From assembly GCA_032117915.1 (NCBI GenBank), contig JAULYI010000133.1, positions 1 through 5,947 of the forward strand: 5,947 nucleotides of DNA, read 5' to 3'. Shown here in pieces: positions 3,820 through 5,947 of the stretch; the first letter of the stretch is position 1; each line of letters starts with the position of its first letter. The DNA is from ZLKRG46 sp032117915 (GTDB lineage Bacteria; Bacteroidota; Ignavibacteria; Kapaibacteriales; Kapaibacteriaceae). Made by a program: the position numbers and the translations under genes. Below the pieces are notes generated by a model, which saw only the letters and a program-made list of their open reading frames with translations, had not been told where the DNA came from and did no database searches.

Positions 3820-5947
3820 TTAGTGACGAACCATGATCGGCGTCTGCACGGTGGTGCCGGCAGCATCGATCATGCGAACGATATAGGCACCCGAGGGCAG
3901 ATCGCGAACCGTTGCCGAGAGTGGCAGCGAGGCGTTCTGTGCAACTACACCGTCGAAGATCGACATCACTTCGCGACCGATTGCATCGAGGAGTGTGACG
4001 CGGACCTGGCCTGCTACTGGCACGATGGCCTCGATCTGGAACTCGTCGTCGACCGGGTTCGGGAAGGTGACCAGGCTTGCCTCCGTCGTCGTCGGCTCAC
4101 CGGCGATCACGTCCGTCTCGCGCTCGAGTGTGTTCTCGACACCAAGGTTCGAACCGAAGAACTTATTCCGCAGGTAGCAGTACACGGCATCGCGTGTGGT
4201 CTTGTCGGACGTGTTAAGCACTATGACTTCGCCGATGTTACCGTTGAAGTAGTTACCACGGTCGGTCCCGATAACGGTTGCGCCGTCGAGATAGACCGAG
4301 CCGACGCGAGCGCCGAGCGAGATCTTGCTGGAGGTACCGATAACCGGCGTCGAAAGCGTCGTGACGTTGAAACCAGTTTGGTCATGCTTGACTTCTGCAA
4401 CCTTCTCCGTGGCGTTGTCGATCGCCAAGCCTACACGGGGATTCGTCGTGCTGTTACCGGCAGGACTGTCACCGTTGAAGTAGATCTGAGCGATGTACTC
4501 CGTGTTTGCAGCAGCAGCGTACGAGAGCGTCACCGTTGCGGCACCGTCATACAGGTTGAGTTCGATGTTCTCTTGGTCGTCCACCACAACGCTCAGACCC
4601 TTGGTCTGATCGCCGTGCTTGTACACCACCATGTCCGTCGTTGTAGCAGCACCCGTGCGGAAGGCCACGAAGACCGTCTTGTCGTCACCACCATTGATCG
4701 TGGTCGTCGTGTTTGCGTCCAGATATTCATCCACACCGTCAAAACGAAGGTGTCCGCGGCTATTCAGCACCGTGGCCTCATTCTTATAGAACGAGGGGCG
4801 ACGTGTAAGCAGCTGCACGTTCACCAGGTTACCACCGGCATAACCGTAGAGCGTACCCACACGCGTACCGTCTGTCGAGGTATTACCATCCTCACCCTTC
4901 CAGCCGGCAACGATGTTTGTTAGCGACAAGGGGGCATAGTGACCGTAATTGACCGTGCCACTACCAAAGCCGAAGTCCTTGCTGTCATTCACCAGCTGAG
5001 CAACATCATTGATGGTGCCGGCCGAGCGATCATCGTTTTGCAGACCATAGAGTGTTGCGCTGGCGCTGTTCTTGAAGACAACACGCGATGTATTGACGCT
5101 ACCCGAGGAACCACTGACGATCTCGATGAAGCGTCCTGTGGACTCATCGGCAGTCTTCAGCACGAGGTCCTGTACCGTCTTCTCGCCACTGCCATAGAAC
5201 TTCACCAGCTTCACACCCGAGGATGCTGCTTCAAGCGAAGCTGTCGGGTCAAGAGCACACGTTCCGTCCATGCTCTGCACCGGACCGGCAAGTGTGACGT
5301 TGCTGTACACATCGAGTGATGCGGACAGGCTGTACGTACCGGCTTGGATGCGGACCGTACCGGCGGCATTCACGCGGTTGAGTGCCTTGCGAATACCGGC
5401 GGTCGTATTGCCTCCGGCGATCGCATTTGCTGCCCCAACGTTGTTGAACGTTGCCGAAGCAAAGCCCGTGATCGTATCGGCAGGCACAGACGAAACATCG
5501 TAGATGAAGTAGTGATTCGTACCCAGCGTCGGGGATCCAGCACCGGTGATGGTGCGTGCATCGATCAGCGTGGGCGACTCATTGTAGGTACCTGCGGCAA
5601 CGTTGATCTCATCGCCGGACGTTGTAGCGTCGATACCCTTCTGGATGGTCGCGAACGGAGCGGCCTGGGTACCGGCGTTGTTGTCGCTGCCCTCTGTTGC
5701 ATCCACATGCACTTCGTTGTCATACACAACCACGGTCACCGCAACCGATGTCGTACAGCTATTCAGGTCTGTCACGGTAAGCGTGTACGTACCCGAGTTT
5801 GCTGCTACGGCTGTGTTGAAAGCGTAGACGGTTGACAGACCATTGATATCCGTAGGCTCTGTCGTGGCCGTCGTTGCCCATGTATGTGTAAGCGTACCTG
5901 TTCCACCGCTGGCGGACGAGGTCAGCGTCACATTCTCACCCGAACGA
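3820..5947 (-). CDS. T9SS-exported beta-helix/LamG surface protein, 5' end outside window
   Basis: The frame is open at the right edge and ends in TAA at 3822-3820; about 708 residues are visible, numbered here from the edge. Codons continue upstream of the GTG at 5931 as R-S-G-E-N, so that GTG is internal and the true start lies outside. Order: an Ig/PKD-like end (1-75; SGTYTLTVTDLNSC); a DUF1565-type beta-helix (about 78-345; VHVDATEGSDNNAGT, PFATIQKGID, GDEINVAAGTY); a LamG/concanavalin-like domain (about 345-600; HLRFDGVDEYLD, GNIGEVIVLN, YCYLRNKFFG); and a T9SS type A sorting domain (about 622-708; FPNPVDDEFQIEA, LPSGAYIVRM). The product is expected to cross the outer membrane by T9SS and stay on the surface or be released. 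The LamG fold commonly binds carbohydrate; the ligand is unknown and no catalytic residues could be assigned. It is followed by its own terminator. Confidence 0.93.
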   Translation of the reverse strand, partial: RSGENVTLTSSASGGTGTLTHTWATTATTEPTDINGLSTVYAFNTAVAANSGTYTLTVTDLNSCTTSVAVTVVVYDNEVHVDATEGSDNNAGTQAAPFATIQKGIDATTSGDEINVAAGTYNESPTLIDARTITGAGSPTLGTNHYFIYDVSSVPADTITGFASATFNNVGAANAIAGGNTTAGIRKALNRVNAAGTVRIQAGTYSLSASLDVYSNVTLAGPVQSMDGTCALDPTASLEAASSGVKLVKFYGSGEKTVQDLVLKTADESTGRFIEIVSGSSGSVNTSRVVFKNSASATLYGLQNDDRSAGTINDVAQLVNDSKDFGFGSGTVNYGHYAPLSLTNIVAGWKGEDGNTSTDGTRVGTLYGYAGGNLVNVQLLTRRPSFYKNEATVLNSRGHLRFDGVDEYLDANTTTTINGGDDKTVFVAFRTGAATTTDMVVYKHGDQTKGLSVVVDDQENIELNLYDGAATVTLSYAAAANTEYIAQIYFNGDSPAGNSTTNPRVGLAIDNATEKVAEVKHDQTGFNVTTLSTPVIGTSSKISLGARVGSVYLDGATVIGTDRGNYFNGNIGEVIVLNTSDKTTRDAVYCYLRNKFFGSNLGVENTLERETDVIAGEPTTTEASLVTFPNPVDDEFQIEAIVPVAGQVRVTLLDAIGREVMSIFDGVVAQNASLPLSATVRDLPSGAYIVRMIDAAGTTVQTPIMVRH
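3823..4083 (-). other. T9SS type A C-terminal sorting domain
   Basis: The last 80-odd residues carry the family landmarks in order: FPNPVDDEFQIEA, then VRVTLLDAIGREVM, then ATVRDLPSGAYIVRMIDAAG, ending in PIMVRH before the stop. This matches the Por/type A C-terminal domain (yPNP..d...i......v.v.l.d..Gr.v.......l.....dLp.G.Yiv......g......i.v..). The domain directs cargo through the type IX machinery and is normally cleaved at the cell surface. It is the firmest taxonomic marker in the window, since T9SS is essentially confined to the Bacteroidota-Chlorobiota-Gemmatimonadota assemblage. Confidence 0.92.
4147..4914 (-). other. LamG/concanavalin A-like domain
   Basis: The stretch opens with AGWKGEDGNTSTDGTRVGTL and later RRPSFYKNEATVLNSRGHLRFDGVDEYLD (as separate pieces: RRPSFYKNEA, then HLRFDGVDEYLD). 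This matches the usual bacterial LamG_3-like opening (W.a..g....g..V.tw.d.....RP.y..n..ng...lrFDG.dDYl). The middle holds beta-strands such as VFVAFRTGA, MVVYKHGDQTKGLSVVV and ISLGARVG. The end, GNIGEVIVLNTSDKTTRD and AVYCYLRNKFFG, matches the typical closing (G.iaEvivyn..ls...r..v..YL..Kyg). This family forms a jelly-roll sandwich, often a carbohydrate-binding or adhesive module. Confidence 0.8.
5721..5947 (-). other. Ig/PKD-like module at the cut end of the T9SS protein
   Basis: The visible residues SGENVTLTSSASGGTGTLT, HTWATT, and SGTYTLTVTDLNSCTTSVA follow the beta-sandwich pattern of Ig-like/PKD or SprB-related repeats found in series in large T9SS proteins (GGtg.lt..W, then G.Y.ltVtD.n.C). 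The upstream boundary is outside the window, so the module may be the last member of a longer array in this protein too. Confidence 0.65.

Noticed and set aside
3542..3836. Short open frames on both strands across the intergenic region (for example minus 3754-3542 and plus 3564-3836)
   Set aside because: They run through the terminator stem or into the neighbouring gene, and their translations are Arg/Pro/Cys-rich without family resemblance or a ribosome binding site.
3781..4923. Long plus-strand open frame (380 codons) opposite the LamG/T9SS gene
   Set aside because: Its product is rich in His, Arg, Cys and Val with no domain pattern, and it is exactly codon-register antisense to a frame with clear LamG and T9SS domains. 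It also starts within the intergenic hairpin region. It is a mirror of the real gene.
5929..5931. GTG at 5931 as the start of the right-hand gene
   Set aside because: The frame stays open upstream (R-S-G-E-N) within an Ig-like module, and no signal peptide follows the GTG, whereas a T9SS cargo needs one.

Overview
The window carries two large genes, both on the minus strand and both cut by a window edge. They read right to left. The first ends at 3820 and has lost its 5' end beyond base 5947. The second starts at 3495 and is still open at base 1. A 324-base intergenic gap lies between them. Almost all other open frames, including several long plus-strand ones, are mirror images of these two genes. 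I see no tRNA, rRNA, CRISPR array, transposase or phage gene.

Both products look like secreted, multi-domain surface proteins of the Bacteroidota/Chlorobiota group. The right-hand protein ends in a recognisable type A sorting domain of the type IX secretion system (T9SS). The left-hand protein opens with a signal peptide and contains tandem SprB-type repeats, a family known from T9SS-exported adhesins such as Flavobacterium SprB. Other fits are the lack of a Shine-Dalgarno sequence before the one visible start and the Thr/Ser/Gly/Asn/Asp-rich, Cys-poor sequence. Base composition looks mid-50s % GC by eye (not computed), which would suit lineages such as Ignavibacteria or Kapabacteria better than AT-rich flavobacteria. 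That placement is inference.

Layout. 5947-3820 (minus): an Ig/PKD-like end, a right-handed beta-helix, a LamG/concanavalin-like domain, then the T9SS C-terminal domain. 3819-3734: a small hairpin, then a strong intrinsic terminator on the minus strand. 3733-3496: leader of the next gene, with a weak promoter candidate and a palindrome over the start codon. 3495-1 (minus): signal peptide, two successive beta-helix modules that end in similar linkers, one diverged SprB repeat, then an in-frame array of 255-base SprB repeats that runs off the window.

The terminator between the genes suggests separate transcription units. Their shared design (beta-helix followed or preceded by Ig/SprB-like modules, exported) suggests neighbouring cell-surface or adhesion proteins rather than enzymes of one pathway. 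No catalytic residues could be assigned in either protein. The most notable structural signal is the repeat array, whose copies become more alike toward its C-terminal end.
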